Source: Xanthomonas sp.
GTDB lineage: Bacteria > Pseudomonadota > Gammaproteobacteria > Xanthomonadales > Xanthomonadaceae
Assembly (NCBI RefSeq): GCF_017163755.1
Contig: NZ_JAFIWC010000003.1
Coordinates: forward strand, 124,001 to 188,000
Direction: 5' to 3'
Length of the DNA stretch: 64,000 bases
The position numbers were made by a program, and so were the translations under genes. Position 1 is the stretch's first letter, and the number at the start of each line of letters is the position of its first letter. Shown here one piece after another: positions 62,146 to 64,000 of this stretch. The notes beneath the pieces are model-generated. The model saw only the letters and a list, made by a program, of their open reading frames with translations, did not search any database and was not told the DNA's origin.

Positions 62146-64000
<1,855 letters not shown>

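Overview
The window is strongly GC-rich and looks like a Xanthomonas chromosome (or a close Xanthomonadaceae relative, possibly the early-branching sacchari/translucens/albilineans side; the species is a guess). The reasons are the large TonB-dependent receptor, an NdvB-type giant glucan synthase, a XAC0095-like small protein, GTAG-type REP palindromes in the intergenic regions, and an IS481-family element with a CTAG target duplication. No tRNA, rRNA, CRISPR array or prophage was seen.

Layout. 1-1737 is the C-terminal part of a type I restriction enzyme HsdR, with visibly less GC bias than the rest. It is followed by a long-range structured leader (1827-2054) in front of two small xanthomonad proteins, then a membrane protein and a small acidic protein. 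4553-6420 is a LytS/LytTR two-component pair. 6629-8041 is a secreted protein gene whose stop codon is the exact insertion point of an intact IS481 element. 8358-12942 holds a hypothetical gene, a GH15 hydrolase and two short-chain dehydrogenases. 13122-17751 carries AlkB, a SpoT/MESH1-type HD hydrolase, DUF1993, and a cyclic-nucleotide-domain/FAD oxidoreductase coupled to a UBP zinc finger. 18318-20843 is a UvrA2-like ATPase, followed by a 133-bp tandem repeat array and a GH3 glycosidase. 24130-31120 holds a SMI1/KNR4-like protein, a small membrane protein, a divergent alcohol dehydrogenase/TetR pair with palindromic operators, DUF763, a histone-H1-like DUF6496 protein and a MazG-like pyrophosphohydrolase. 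The convergent 3' ends of the last two genes have been tandemly triplicated. 31682-34674 has a secreted-protein/metalloprotease pair and a second SMI1/KNR4-like protein.

The most coherent system is an alginate-utilisation locus at 34706-47713. A TonB-dependent receptor and a FadR-type GntR regulator lie on the plus strand. Divergent from them is a tightly coupled minus-strand operon: PL6 alginate lyase, PL17 oligoalginate lyase, ACS-family MFS transporter, SDR (probable DEH reductase), SGNH hydrolase and KDG kinase. Read together: the receptor imports alginate fragments, PL6 and PL17 cut them to unsaturated monouronate, the MFS carrier moves this across the inner membrane, and the SDR and kinase feed it to KDPG. 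The SGNH hydrolase is the unexpected member and could be a deacetylase for acetylated bacterial alginate.

48100-57056 is the 2915-residue cyclic beta-1,2-glucan synthase with a coupled 70-residue protein. A zinc alcohol dehydrogenase follows. Then comes a 1-kb gene-free stretch with three DnaA-box-like sequences, a GGDEF protein, a secreted protein, and the C-terminal part of gcvP, which runs off the right edge.
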